From the NCBI GenBank assembly GCA_034521755.1, contig JAXHMB010000001.1:1-64000 (forward strand): 64,000 nucleotides of DNA, written 5' to 3'. This document shows positions 52,204 to 62,176 of the stretch, in pieces; the stretch's first letter is position 1, and every line of letters begins with the position of its first letter. The notes under the pieces are model-generated. The model was not told the origin of the DNA and did not search any database. It saw only the letters and a program-made list of their open reading frames with translations. The DNA is from JAXHMB01 sp034521755. GTDB lineage: Bacteria > Bacteroidota > Rhodothermia > Balneolales > Balneolaceae. The translations under genes were made by a program, and so were the position numbers.

Positions 52204-53232
52204 ATGACTGATAACTCTTTCCGAACTGTACAATCCATAGGTCGTACTGCATTAATAGATGAATTAATGGAAGAGTCGCCTCTCAAGAGAGATGATGTAG
52301 TTCGTGCTGAAGGTGATGATACAGCTGTTACAATAAAAGATGAAAGCACATTTTCACTGCTCACATCCGAGACTTTTATGGAAGGTGTCGATTTTGATTT
52401 GACTTACACACCTTTAAATCATCTTGGTTACAAAGTAGCATCAGCTGTTGCCAGCGATATTTTTGCTATGAATGGCACACCGGAAGTTATGCTCGTGAAC
52501 CTAGCCCTCCCGAATAAGATATCTGTAGATATGCTCAAAGAGATCTATCGTGGTATTTATTCAGCCGGTGCAGAATTTGGTTTCCAGGTGGTAGGGGGTG
52601 ACTTAACAGCGTCTCATCAGGTATTATCTATGAGTTTAACTTGCCAGGGTAGTGTTGCTAAAAAGAAGATCACCTATCGTAAAGGTGCGAAAACCGAAGA
52701 AGCAGTTTGTGTTACAGGTGATCTGGGCGGGGCAATTGCAGGCTTAAGAATTTTAATGCGCGAAAAGGAATATTGGCAGGAGCATCAACAAGATCAGTTT
52801 CAACCCGATCTTGGGGATTATGAATATGTTGTTGGAAGACAATTGGTACCCCAGGCTCGGCAAGATTTTATAGATCAGCTTGCTGAACTGGAAATCTTAC
52901 CTTCATCTATGATTGATATTACCCAGGGATTAGTAAGTGAGCTTAAAGAGATAACGGAGTCCAGTAATGTAGGAGCACTAATCTACCAGGCTGCCATACC
53001 AATAGCTATTGAAACCCGCCAGGTAGCAGATGAGATGAAAGAAGATGTAGATAAATATGCACTTTACGGAGGAGAAGACTTAGAGCTTTTATTCACACTA
53101 GATAAAGATCAGGTAGAGAAACTGGCAGATCATTTTTCAGACTTTGTAGTGATAGGCAAAATTACAGAGGAAAGTGAAGGCCTAAAAATGCAAACAGCGG
53201 ATGGTGACCTTGTTTCTTTTGAAGAAGAATAA
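52204..53232 (+). CDS. thiL: Thiamine-monophosphate kinase
   Basis: The protein has 342 residues from ATG 52204. The open frame reaches back to 52159, but that part overlaps the terminator of the previous operon. AIR synthase-like fold: EGDDTAVTIKD, FSLLTSETFMEGVDFDLTYTP, GYKVASAVASDIFAMNG, VVGGDLTAS, VTGDLGGAIAGLRIL, and YALYGGEDLELLFTL. It makes thiamine diphosphate from the monophosphate. No thiamine riboswitch is visible upstream. Monocistronic. Confidence 0.92.
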   Translation: MTDNSFRTVQSIGRTALIDELMEESPLKRDDVVRAEGDDTAVTIKDESTFSLLTSETFMEGVDFDLTYTPLNHLGYKVASAVASDIFAMNGTPEVMLVNLALPNKISVDMLKEIYRGIYSAGAEFGFQVVGGDLTASHQVLSMSLTCQGSVAKKKITYRKGAKTEEAVCVTGDLGGAIAGLRILMREKEYWQEHQQDQFQPDLGDYEYVVGRQLVPQARQDFIDQLAELEILPSSMIDITQGLVSELKEITESSNVGALIYQAAIPIAIETRQVADEMKEDVDKYALYGGEDLELLFTLDKDQVEKLADHFSDFVVIGKITEESEGLKMQTADGDLVSFEEE

Positions 53233-53371
53233 GCTTAAAGGTCAATAAAGAACGAGCAAATTCCTTAAAACATTATTTCCTTCGGGACGTATATAAACTG
53301 TATTCATTTATACCTACAGAATGATTTTTTTCCTTATATTTAGTGGCTTGGTAATAATTGAACTGATGTAA

Positions 53372-55432
53372 ATGGCTAAACAGAATAATTCCCAAAATAA
53401 AAACAAGAAGAATAAAAATCCTTTGAAAGAAAAGGGAGAGAGGAATAGTCCAAAATTCCCAAGTTGGATATATCTAGTACTTTTTGCCGTACTTATCGGT
53501 ATTCAGTTCTATTTTATGAGTTCTGACACAGGTAACAGAATTAAGTACAGCACTTTTCTTGAGTATGTACAAGAAGGATATATTGAGCAGATTGTTATTA
53601 CTAACGGTACAAATATAACCGGCGAATACTCTGAAAAAGCGATACAAGAAGGAATTGTTCAACAAAATAGCAGTGAAAACCAGTTGCCCTTCGGTGATTC
53701 ATCACCCAGTAAGAAATTTAATACTACTATGCTTGAGGGTGATGAAATACGCCCATTGCTCGACCAGAATGAAGTAGTATATGATGCTCAAATTCAGGAA
53801 GATTGGTTCAGTGGTATTTTTATATGGTTGTTAATATTGGGTTTGGCAGTCGCCTTTTGGGTTTTTGTATTCCGCAGGATGAATCCGGGACAGCAGGTTT
53901 TAAATATTGGCAAAAACAAAGCATCGCTCTACGATAAGCAAAAGGAAAATAAAGTTTCTTTTAAAGATGTCGCTGGACTAAATGAAGCTAAAGCAGAAGT
54001 TGAAGAAGTTGTAGAGTTTCTTAAAAACCCGAAGAAGTTTACTCGTCTGGGTGGTACTCTTCCTAAAGGCGTACTATTGGTTGGCCCTCCGGGAACCGGT
54101 AAGACATTATTAGCTAAAGCAACGGCCGGTGAAGCTGATGTACCATTCTTTAGTTTAAGTGGATCAGACTTTGTTGAGATGTTTGTGGGAGTTGGGGCTG
54201 CCAGAGTACGTGATTTGTTCAAGCAGGCAAAAGAAAAAGCTCCCTGCATAATTTTTATTGATGAAATTGACGCTATTGGTCGCAGTCGTGGAAAAGGCAT
54301 GATGATGGGTTCAAATGATGAGCGTGAGAATACGCTCAACCAGTTGCTGAGTGAAATGGATGGCTTTAATACCGATAATGGAGTCATCATAATGGCGGCA
54401 ACGAACCGTCCGGATGTGCTTGATACAGCACTTCTTAGACCTGGTAGGTTTGATCGACAGATTCTTATAGATAAACCCGACCTTAATGGTCGAGTTAGTG
54501 TACTTGAAGTGCACAGCAGAAATCTAAAGCTTTCGGATGACATTGATCTGAAGTTATTAGCATCACAAACTCCCGGTTTTGCTGGTGCAGAACTTGCCAA
54601 CTTGTGCAATGAAGCGGCTCTTATGGCAGCACGTCGTGGCAAGAAAGCAGTTGAAATGGAAGACTTTCAGGATTCTATTGAACGCGTAATTGCAGGACTT
54701 GAAAAGAAAAATAAGCTGATTAGCCCCAAAGAACGTGAGATTGTGGCTTATCATGAATCAGGACATGCCATTATTGGTTGGTACCTTGAACATACCGATC
54801 CTGTCCTTAAAGTAAGCATTGTACCGAGAGGACTTGCCGCATTGGGATATACCTTGCAAACACCACTTGAAGATCGCTTCTTGATGACCACAGAAGAGTT
54901 GAATGACAAAATTTGTGCATTACTGGGTGGACGAGTTGCAGAAGAAATTATATTTGGAAGAATTTCAACCGGTGCACAAAATGATCTTGAACGTATTACC
55001 AACCTTGCATTCGCTATGGTTGCTGAATACGGTATGAGTGAAGAACTTGGCTATTTATCCCTTAAAGATTCTCAAAATCCTGAAAACAGCTATGGTTTCA
55101 ATAAGAAATATTCTGATGAGACCTCCAGGAGAATTGATAAAGCTGTAGCACAAATAATCCAGGAAAATTATAAAAGAACAAAAGAATTACTGACCAAGCA
55201 TAAAGACCAGCTAAAGAATATGGCTGAGACTTTGCTTGAAAAAGAAGTACTGGATCATAATGATTTGCGAGATTTGCTGGGAGACCATCCTGAAGGAAAG
55301 TATCCTGAGGGTATTTTTAATGACAGAAGTGGTCAGTCAAAAGTGAATGGGAAACCTAAAAAGGAGATAGCTCAGAGCTCCGATACCGATTCAAAAAGTA
55401 ACGATGAATCTGCGCTGGATTCATCGAACTAA
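53372..55432 (+). CDS. ftsH: ATP-dependent zinc metalloprotease FtsH
   Basis: The protein has 686 residues. A basic Asn/Lys-rich N-terminus, membrane helices at about 31-49 and 148-166 around a periplasmic domain, AAA+ module (Walker A GPPGTGKT 238-245, Walker B IIFIDEIDAIG, second region of homology ATNRPDVLDTALLRPGRFDRQ) and M41 protease with HESGH at 461-465. Degrades membrane and regulatory proteins. Ser/Asp-rich C-terminal tail. Essential in many bacteria. Single gene. Confidence 0.96.
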   Translation: MAKQNNSQNKNKKNKNPLKEKGERNSPKFPSWIYLVLFAVLIGIQFYFMSSDTGNRIKYSTFLEYVQEGYIEQIVITNGTNITGEYSEKAIQEGIVQQNSSENQLPFGDSSPSKKFNTTMLEGDEIRPLLDQNEVVYDAQIQEDWFSGIFIWLLILGLAVAFWVFVFRRMNPGQQVLNIGKNKASLYDKQKENKVSFKDVAGLNEAKAEVEEVVEFLKNPKKFTRLGGTLPKGVLLVGPPGTGKTLLAKATAGEADVPFFSLSGSDFVEMFVGVGAARVRDLFKQAKEKAPCIIFIDEIDAIGRSRGKGMMMGSNDERENTLNQLLSEMDGFNTDNGVIIMAATNRPDVLDTALLRPGRFDRQILIDKPDLNGRVSVLEVHSRNLKLSDDIDLKLLASQTPGFAGAELANLCNEAALMAARRGKKAVEMEDFQDSIERVIAGLEKKNKLISPKEREIVAYHESGHAIIGWYLEHTDPVLKVSIVPRGLAALGYTLQTPLEDRFLMTTEELNDKICALLGGRVAEEIIFGRISTGAQNDLERITNLAFAMVAEYGMSEELGYLSLKDSQNPENSYGFNKKYSDETSRRIDKAVAQIIQENYKRTKELLTKHKDQLKNMAETLLEKEVLDHNDLRDLLGDHPEGKYPEGIFNDRSGQSKVNGKPKKEIAQSSDTDSKSNDESALDSSN

Positions 55433-55813
55433 TACGTATCTCATAATAACTTCTGTTCTGCTAAAGATAAGCTTTACGCCGGCATAACGTCACTTCTTAA
55501 CATTGGCTTAAAGTTAGAGTAATAGAAGCATAACCCTCTCATAATACTGTTACAACCTAGGTGTGTTATCCTTGTCATGTGATGATAAGGGAACCAGCTA
55601 ATAATAAATCAGTACACTTAGGTTTTCGTTGCTTATTCAATGCGAGACATTTTTCACCTTTGTCTTCAAACTGCCAGGTAACACATCCCCAAGTTCTGAT
55701 TTACTGCTAGCGTGTTAATGATTTAGTAATACTGAATTTAATTAATGCTAATTCCCGTCTCATATTTTTGAATTCAGTTTTAATCAATACCAAAATCAAA
55801 TACCTAAATAATT
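55433..55813 (+). promoter_or_regulatory. Leader and promoter region before the lipoprotein gene
   Basis: 381 bases without a gene. Contains a hairpin ccttgtcat-gtg-atgataagg (55570-55591, one mismatch) and TATTTTTG (55763-55770), a possible -7 element 44 bases before the start, without a clear -33 partner. I see no known riboswitch. Confidence 0.35.
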
Positions 55814-57229
55814 ATGAAAATCAAGGCTACACTAATTTATTTAACAAGTATTCTATTGGCAGCAATGTTGGTAGTTTCTTGTGGCGATAACAACAATCCT
55901 GTGGATAATGGCGATGACGATGGCAATGGCAACGGTAATGGGACAGATCCAACATCTACTGTTTTTGATACGGTTACAGTTGGTGACCGCCAGCAAATAA
56001 TTGTCACAGATCGGGGAGAGGGAATAGGAACAATGACTCTTGATCCCCAATTCGAGTGGGTGCTAGATAACTTCGTATATGTCAATGAAGGTGATGAACT
56101 TACCATACCGGCCGGGACTCTTATTAAGGGTGAATCCGGGCAGGGTGAAAATGCTTCTGCACTTATCGTCGCACGCGGAGGCAAAATTCAAGCGAACGGA
56201 ACTGCTGAAGATCCAATAATCTTTACTTCGGTGGCTGATAATATCAGCATTGGTGAATTAACCAGTCCCAACCTCAATCCAACTACCAGAGGTCTGTGGG
56301 GCGGTGTTATTATTCTGGGTAATGCCAGAACCAATACCGCCGAAACCAAGGTCGTTGAGGGGCTGCCGGTTGAAGAGGAACGGGCCCAATACGGCGGTGA
56401 TGATGATTCCGACAATTCCGGTACCTTCCGTTACGTGTCTATTCGCCATGCCGGAACCGATATCGGAGCTGGTAACGAAATTAACTCTCTGACGATGGGA
56501 GGCGTAGGTTCGGGTACAACTATCGAATACGTGGAGTCTATTGCCAACGTTGATGATGGATTTGAGTGGTTTGGCGGAACAGTAAACTCCAAATACCTGC
56601 TCTCGGTAGAAAATAATGATGATGGTATCGATTGGGATGAAGGTTTTCGCGGTACCAACCAGTTTGTGTTGATTTATAGCACCGGCGGTCGTGGAGGCGA
56701 GCAGGACGGTGGTACCGATCCGGAAGACGGGCAGCCATATGCCAACCCAATAAATTATAATGTTACTTCTATTGGTGGCCCGGATCAAACAATGACCTAT
56801 CGCGATAATAGTGGCGGCCAATATTACAACAGTATCTTCTATAATTATCCCAACGGAGTTGATATTGAAGATCTGAGTTCAGGCGAAGACAGTCGGGCCC
56901 GCCTGGAGAACGGTGAAATTATTATGACTCATAATATATTTTGGAATGTAGCCAATAATGATCCTGCAAGTATCTACATCACCAGCGGCGATAATGCAGG
57001 AATAGACCTTTCAAGCTCTAATAACCTTGAGGCTGACATCGTCGATCCTATATTTGATTCTTCTTACCGCCCGGATGACACGGTGCCAGCGGTTACTGAT
57101 ACCAAAACACCAGGTAACAGTGCCATTGAAAACGTGGGATATCGCGGTGCCCTGAATCCCAACGCTGAGCCGTGGTACGTGGGCTGGACGCTCACGAATG
57201 CAGCGGGTATTCTTCCAGAAAGTAACTAA
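55814..57229 (+). CDS. Lipoprotein with beta-helix-like domain, partner of TonB receptor
   Basis: The protein has 471 residues. Lipobox LVVSC (Cys about 23), followed by an acidic Asn/Gly/Asp linker that favours surface exposure. The rest carries short beta-strand repeats: LTIPAGTLIKGESGQ, GKIQANGTAEDPIIFTS, RGLWGGVIILGNA, GTFRYVSIRHAG, TIEYVESIANVDDGFEWFGGTVN. This is a right-handed beta-helix-like pattern seen in a Bacteroidota lipoprotein family often encoded beside TonB receptors. The paralog at 60267 has the same order of motifs. Ligand unknown. Confidence 0.7.
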   Translation: MKIKATLIYLTSILLAAMLVVSCGDNNNPVDNGDDDGNGNGNGTDPTSTVFDTVTVGDRQQIIVTDRGEGIGTMTLDPQFEWVLDNFVYVNEGDELTIPAGTLIKGESGQGENASALIVARGGKIQANGTAEDPIIFTSVADNISIGELTSPNLNPTTRGLWGGVIILGNARTNTAETKVVEGLPVEEERAQYGGDDDSDNSGTFRYVSIRHAGTDIGAGNEINSLTMGGVGSGTTIEYVESIANVDDGFEWFGGTVNSKYLLSVENNDDGIDWDEGFRGTNQFVLIYSTGGRGGEQDGGTDPEDGQPYANPINYNVTSIGGPDQTMTYRDNSGGQYYNSIFYNYPNGVDIEDLSSGEDSRARLENGEIIMTHNIFWNVANNDPASIYITSGDNAGIDLSSSNNLEADIVDPIFDSSYRPDDTVPAVTDTKTPGNSAIENVGYRGALNPNAEPWYVGWTLTNAAGILPESN

Positions 57230-57255
57230 CTCTCGCGAATAAAATAAAAAAGAGG

Positions 57256-57283
57256 CAGCACCGGGAGTAGAAGCTCGGTGCTG
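57256..57283 (+). terminator. Hairpin between lipoprotein and receptor genes
   Basis: Stem cagcaccg/cggtgctg with a loop of 12 bases, followed only by ggctattt. Weak as a terminator; may be an attenuator or RNA-stability element that sets a ratio between the two gene products. Confidence 0.5.
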
Positions 57284-57325
57284 GCTATTTAAATAATTCT
57301 TATCTCAACATACTATGATAATGTT

Positions 57326-60163
57326 ATGAAATTTTTAAAAATCGTTTTAATATTACTGATCAGCATTGTTTTTACAATTCCATCTCTTGCACAAAATGGA
57401 GAAATTGAAGGAAAAGTAATTGATGCAAGCTCGGGTGAACCGATTATCGGTGCAAATATTCTTATTATGGGAACCGACCGGGGAGCAGCAACCGATCTTG
57501 AAGGTGAATTTGAGCTTGACGTTACTCCGGGAACCTATGATTTGCGCGTAAGCTATATTTCGTATGCTCAACAAATTGTTACCGGAATCACCGTAGAAAG
57601 TGAAGAAGAAGTCAAACTGACTATCCGGTTACAACCCCAAACGGCCGAAATAGATGAGGTTGTGGTAGTAGCCACGGCCTTGCGAAATACTGAAGAAGCA
57701 GCCATTACTCTACAGCGCCGTTCCCCCAGTATGTTAAATGCCATATCTTCAGAAATGTTTAGTAATACCGGTGATGATAACGCGGCGGCAGCTCTTAAGC
57801 GGGTAACTGGCGTTTCTGTTGAAGGAGGAAAATATGTGTATATTCGTGGCCTCGGAGATCGATATAGCAAAACCACACTAAATTCCGCCACTATACCGGG
57901 GCTGGATCCCAGCCGAAATACGGTACAAATGGATTTGTTTCCCACCGATCTAATTGAGGACATAGTTGTATATAAGACTTTTCGACCCGATCTACCAGGT
58001 GATTTTACTGGTGGCCTGATAAATATGAATACAAAAGCTTTTCCAGATGGATTTTCTTTGAAGGTCTCTTCAAGTATTGGAATAAATACACTGGCGTCCT
58101 TTAATGATAATTTTTTGACCTACTCGGGTGGTAAGACCGACTGGTTAGGATTTGACGATGGCACCCGCGAAATTATACCACCCAACAGAATAGACGGTAT
58201 TCCTCCCACAACAGCGCGTTTTGGTTCAGACGAAGAAGCTCAGCAGTTAACACAAATGACGCAGCAGTTGAATAATCGTTGGAATCCCACACCTGTTAAA
58301 GAATCACAGTTATTCAATCAAAAATATTCAATATCGCTGGGAAATCAATCTACGCTTTTTGGGAAAAAGTTCGGATATGTCGCAAGCCTCTCGTACGATC
58401 GCAATTTTAGTTTTTACGATAATGGTAAGACCGGATTTTACGTGCTTACAGGTAATGTTGATCAAGTAGATAACTTGTCTCCGGATTATATCTATGATGA
58501 CGCCCAGGGAACCGAGAATGTACTCTGGGGTGGACTGGTAAGTGCCAGCCTGCAATTCAGTCCTTATAGTCGAATTAGTGCTTCATTTAACCGAAATCAA
58601 TCTGGTGAGAAGTTGACGCGCTATCAGGAAGGTCCTAAACCACGAGAAGCAGATAATGTATTTGTAGAGACCCGAACTCAGTCGTGGACGGAAAGAGATA
58701 TTAATACCTTTCAGTTGAAGGGAGAACATGCTTTAACGGAAAATAAAAATCTTTCCATTAAGTGGAATACGACTTATACACTGTCTAACCAATATCAGCC
58801 CGATCTCCGATTTTTTTCCAATAGTCTTACGGTGGTAAATCAAGATACGATTGAGAGTATTAATAATTCATACGTGGGAGATCCCCGTCGTTTTACCCGC
58901 AAAATGGATGAGTTTAATTTTGATAACCAGATCGATCTGGAATTAAATACGACCATCTGGGGCGGAAGAACTGCTAAAATTAAAATTGGAGGAAAATATC
59001 TGCTTAAGGAACGTGATTTTAGAGAGAATGCCGTAGCATTTTCGAAGAATGGAAACTCCTATGCCGGTTCTCCTGAAGCTCATATAAGCGATAGTAATGT
59101 GTTTGACAGATCTGGTAGTACATCTGATCAAAATATATTTGTGGTAGATTTTTATCAGCAGCGTAATAATTACGATGGGGAACAATCTGTGTGGGCCGGC
59201 TATGCCATGGGAGAACTTCCGATAATAAGTTCTCTGCGGGCTGTATTTGGTTTAAGAGTAGAAAGTACGGACATGCAGGTTACTTCTTTTGATCCGACAA
59301 AGCCTGAGGGCAAAATAAATAACATAGATCTGTTGCCATCAGTTAACCTCAATTATGCTCTGAATGATAAAATGAATCTGCGGGCAGCCTACTCAAAAAC
59401 TATTGCACGTCCCTCATTCCGTGAAATTGCACCATATACTTCTTTCTCTTTCGATACCGAACCAAGTTTATTTGGTAGTCCACTTGACCGAACTACCATT
59501 CAAAATTATGATCTTCGGTGGGAACTTTTCCCTTCCCCTCAGGAGCTCTTTTCAGTGGGGGTATTTTATAAGCAGTTCCAAAATCCTATTGAAAAAACTA
59601 TAAGTTCGGCTTCTACAGATAATGACCCAATTTTTACATTTCGAAATGTAGATAATGCCAGACTATATGGTGCAGAAGTTGAATTTCGAACATCGCTTGG
59701 TTTTATAGGTTCGGCACTGGAAAACTTTAGAGTTGGCACCAATTTCTCCATTATTCAGTCAGAAACTGAAATACCACAGGCAGAATTAAATATTATTAGG
59801 TCTAATATTCCCAATGCAGATGATACTCGTGATATGTTTGGACAGTCAGACTATACCGTAAACAGTTTTATCCAGTACGTAAATAAAAGGGGTACCGAAG
59901 CAAATATTAATTTTAACATGCAGGGTGAGCGTATAGTAGCAATTAGTACGGAAGGAACGCCAAATGTGGAAGAACAACCCTATCCCTTACTTGGTGTGGA
60001 TGTAAAACAACATATTGGTAGAAATATTACTATCAAAGCTTCCGGGAGTAATCTGCTTAACTCAGTTAGAGAGCAAACCTATGATTTTAAAGGAAACGAG
60101 TACTACTTCTACCGTGCCCCTCAGGGAATGTCGTTTTCTGTTGGCGTGACCTATGGATTTTAA
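57326..60163 (+). CDS. TonB-dependent outer membrane receptor with carboxypeptidase-like N-terminal domain
   Basis: The protein has 945 residues. Signal peptide (1-22, ending SLAQ), CarboxypepD_reg-like domain (about 25-110: IEGKVIDASSGEPIIGANILI), plug domain (about 115-235: DDNAAAALKRVTGVSVEGGKYVYIRGLGDRYSKTTLN) and a 22-strand-type barrel ending FSVGVTYGF with terminal Phe. VVVVATALRNTEEA before the plug probably holds the TonB contact. No SusD partner is present; flanking genes encode beta-helix lipoproteins instead. The substrate is unknown. ExbB/ExbD at 50.1-52.1 kb could power it. Confidence 0.88.
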   Translation: MKFLKIVLILLISIVFTIPSLAQNGEIEGKVIDASSGEPIIGANILIMGTDRGAATDLEGEFELDVTPGTYDLRVSYISYAQQIVTGITVESEEEVKLTIRLQPQTAEIDEVVVVATALRNTEEAAITLQRRSPSMLNAISSEMFSNTGDDNAAAALKRVTGVSVEGGKYVYIRGLGDRYSKTTLNSATIPGLDPSRNTVQMDLFPTDLIEDIVVYKTFRPDLPGDFTGGLINMNTKAFPDGFSLKVSSSIGINTLASFNDNFLTYSGGKTDWLGFDDGTREIIPPNRIDGIPPTTARFGSDEEAQQLTQMTQQLNNRWNPTPVKESQLFNQKYSISLGNQSTLFGKKFGYVASLSYDRNFSFYDNGKTGFYVLTGNVDQVDNLSPDYIYDDAQGTENVLWGGLVSASLQFSPYSRISASFNRNQSGEKLTRYQEGPKPREADNVFVETRTQSWTERDINTFQLKGEHALTENKNLSIKWNTTYTLSNQYQPDLRFFSNSLTVVNQDTIESINNSYVGDPRRFTRKMDEFNFDNQIDLELNTTIWGGRTAKIKIGGKYLLKERDFRENAVAFSKNGNSYAGSPEAHISDSNVFDRSGSTSDQNIFVVDFYQQRNNYDGEQSVWAGYAMGELPIISSLRAVFGLRVESTDMQVTSFDPTKPEGKINNIDLLPSVNLNYALNDKMNLRAAYSKTIARPSFREIAPYTSFSFDTEPSLFGSPLDRTTIQNYDLRWELFPSPQELFSVGVFYKQFQNPIEKTISSASTDNDPIFTFRNVDNARLYGAEVEFRTSLGFIGSALENFRVGTNFSIIQSETEIPQAELNIIRSNIPNADDTRDMFGQSDYTVNSFIQYVNKRGTEANINFNMQGERIVAISTEGTPNVEEQPYPLLGVDVKQHIGRNITIKASGSNLLNSVREQTYDFKGNEYYFYRAPQGMSFSVGVTYGF

Positions 60164-60206
60164 CGATGAAACGTCTCACATACTATGTGTGAGGTGTGCT
60201 GATCAC

Positions 60207-60243
60207 AAGGGAGGCTCCGAGGAATTGGGGCCTTCTTTTTCTT
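60207..60243 (+). terminator. Intrinsic terminator after the TonB receptor gene
   Basis: Stem of 11 pairs with one bulge (60207-60218 with 60227-60237, ggaggctcc/ggggcct core), loop gaggaatt, followed by ttttcttt. A second small hairpin (cacatactatgtgtg) precedes it. Confidence 0.65.
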
Positions 60244-60266
60244 TACCATTTCAAATGTGTATCATC

Positions 60267-61565
60267 ATGAAGAAAAAACTCTTACCTTCTTTAGTTGTAC
60301 TATTTTTTGCAATCTTGGTTGGTTGTGAAAGCAGTCTGCAGCAAATTCCTGCTTTTTACTTTGAATTACCGGGTATACTTATAAAAAATGACACCACTTG
60401 GTCTGGCAACCTCACACTGAAAGGACAATACTACGTACTTCCCGGAGCAACCTTAACCATAGAAGCCGGAACTACTGTTGAATGGAAATATCATAACCAA
60501 AATACAGCTGATGTCGGTGCTTTGATAGCACTTCCGGCAGATCGCAGAAATTTTGATGACGGTCCCAGAGCTAGTGGTCGAATTGTAGCTAATGGCACTG
60601 CAGAAAATCCGATTGTTTTTACCTCAGCAAGAGATCAAAAACAGCCAGGAGATTGGGGAGGTATTGTTTTAGCAGGTGATGCCCCCACGGGTGTAAAAGG
60701 GGGTAATGGAAAAATTGAGGGATTGCCACAAGTGATTCGTTATGGAGGCAGCAATGAACTGGATGACAGTGGAAGTCTTAAATATATACGCATTGAGTAT
60801 GTGGGATTTAGTTTTATTCCCCAATCAGAAATTAACGGTCTCAGTCTCTATGCTGTAGGTTCAAATACTGATATAGATCATGTACAAATTTATAAAAGTA
60901 TAGATGATAGTTTTGAGTGGTTTGGTGGATCGGTAAATGCAAAATATTTGGTTTCCATGTTTGCCCAAGATGACAGCTTTGACATTGATGAAGGTTGGAT
61001 AGGCAATGGACAGTATTGGTTTGCTTTACAACAGGGCACCGCAGATTCTGGCATTGAAGCTGATGGTGTACCGGGTAGCAGTAGCACTTTAGCACCCAAA
61101 GTTTATAATGCAACTTTGATAGGCCCGGGAAATACACAGTCGGGCACTAACAATCATGGTATGCTTTTTAGAAAAGAATTTAGAGGCACGTTTAAAAATA
61201 TACTAATCAGTAGGTTTAATGGTTTTAATTGGCTCGTTGCAGATGATACCGACCTCCAATATGCCAATGATAATCTTCAATTTGGAGACATGCTTATCTA
61301 TCAAAATGGAGGATGGGCTAATGACTCACAAACAGGAGATGATGGCATTCTATATGAAAATATATACACTCAGGTTAATCCCAATTTTATAGACCCCCAA
61401 AAACCGGTATATAACTTTACGCCACAGGTAGGTGTAGCTTCAAATGGAAGTGTGACGCCATCGGACTCTTTTTTTAATCCGGCTGATTATATTGGTGCTT
61501 TTGATCCAAATGCATCTGCATTATGGATATACGAAGGCAACTGGTTACGCTTTACTGATGATTAA
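60267..61565 (+). CDS. Second lipoprotein with beta-helix-like domain
   Basis: The protein has 432 residues from ATG 60267, chosen because the lipoprotein signal (KKKLLPSLVVLFFAILVGC) begins there; the frame extends back to 60153 inside the terminator and receptor end. It shares motif order with the 55814 gene: PGATLTIEAGTTVEWK, RIVANGTAENPIVFTS, PGDWGGIVLAGDAP, SLKYIRIEYVGF, IDHVQIYKSIDDSFEWFGGSVNAKYLVS. The linker after Cys lacks the acidic run seen in the first protein. Likely works with the receptor on the cell surface. Ligand unknown. Confidence 0.7.
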   Translation: MKKKLLPSLVVLFFAILVGCESSLQQIPAFYFELPGILIKNDTTWSGNLTLKGQYYVLPGATLTIEAGTTVEWKYHNQNTADVGALIALPADRRNFDDGPRASGRIVANGTAENPIVFTSARDQKQPGDWGGIVLAGDAPTGVKGGNGKIEGLPQVIRYGGSNELDDSGSLKYIRIEYVGFSFIPQSEINGLSLYAVGSNTDIDHVQIYKSIDDSFEWFGGSVNAKYLVSMFAQDDSFDIDEGWIGNGQYWFALQQGTADSGIEADGVPGSSSTLAPKVYNATLIGPGNTQSGTNNHGMLFRKEFRGTFKNILISRFNGFNWLVADDTDLQYANDNLQFGDMLIYQNGGWANDSQTGDDGILYENIYTQVNPNFIDPQKPVYNFTPQVGVASNGSVTPSDSFFNPADYIGAFDPNASALWIYEGNWLRFTDD

Positions 61566-61693
61566 ATCAGGGTCCATTCCAACAGAGAGATTTATTTTGT
61601 AACTTTAAAACTTATTTTACATCGGCTAGGAATCATTTGTAAGCATTCTACGTTTTCTAACCGTACTGAAAACTTAAGTTTATTACATATATT

Positions 61694-62146
61694 TTGGTCT
61701 TAGTAAAGAGAAAAGCACACTTTAATGCCGCTCATCGGTTGCATAATCCTGATAAATCTGATGAATGGAATAAAGAGACGTATGGCAAATGCAACCATGA
61801 AAATTGGCATGGCCATAATTATCAAATCGAAGTTGTGGTAGCTGGTGAGCCCTCTGAAGAAACAGGGTATATTATTGATCTCGCTGAGTTGAAGAAGATT
61901 ATTCGCGAAAAAATTGTAGATAAGTGTGATCATAAAAATCTGAACCTTGATGTAGGTTTTTTGGAGGGAATTCTGCCATCTACAGAAAATCTTGTAAAAG
62001 CCTTTTTTAAAGAATTAGAAGAGCCTATTGAGCGTGCCAGCTCTGAAAAAAGTTTTTTATATTCTGTACAACTACAGGAGACTGAACGAAATGCAGCAGA
62101 ATATTGTCCATACCTTTTGGATAGAGAAAAATCTGTTTCTAATTGA
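61694..62146 (+). CDS. queD: 6-carboxy-tetrahydropterin synthase / PTPS-family protein (QueD-like)
   Basis: The protein has 150 residues from TTG 61694; homology starts at VLVKRKAHFNAAHRL and no ATG is available. Zinc ligands His14 in HFNAAH and His39/His41 in NWHGHNY, catalytic Cys33 in YGKCNH, and the C-terminal glutamate in LQETERNAAEY are all present. QueD makes 6-carboxytetrahydropterin for queuosine; related PTPS enzymes make biopterin. The adjacent folE2 supplies the substrate. Choice between QueD and PTPS is not certain. Confidence 0.85.
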   Translation: MVLVKRKAHFNAAHRLHNPDKSDEWNKETYGKCNHENWHGHNYQIEVVVAGEPSEETGYIIDLAELKKIIREKIVDKCDHKNLNLDVGFLEGILPSTENLVKAFFKELEEPIERASSEKSFLYSVQLQETERNAAEYCPYLLDREKSVSN

Positions 62147-62176
62147 TAAACCGTTTGTTTGAACCATATTTAGAAA

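Noticed and set aside
53929..54642. A 237-codon minus-strand frame opposite ftsH.
   Set aside because: Shadow of the FtsH AAA+ domain; Ser/Arg-rich composition without motifs.
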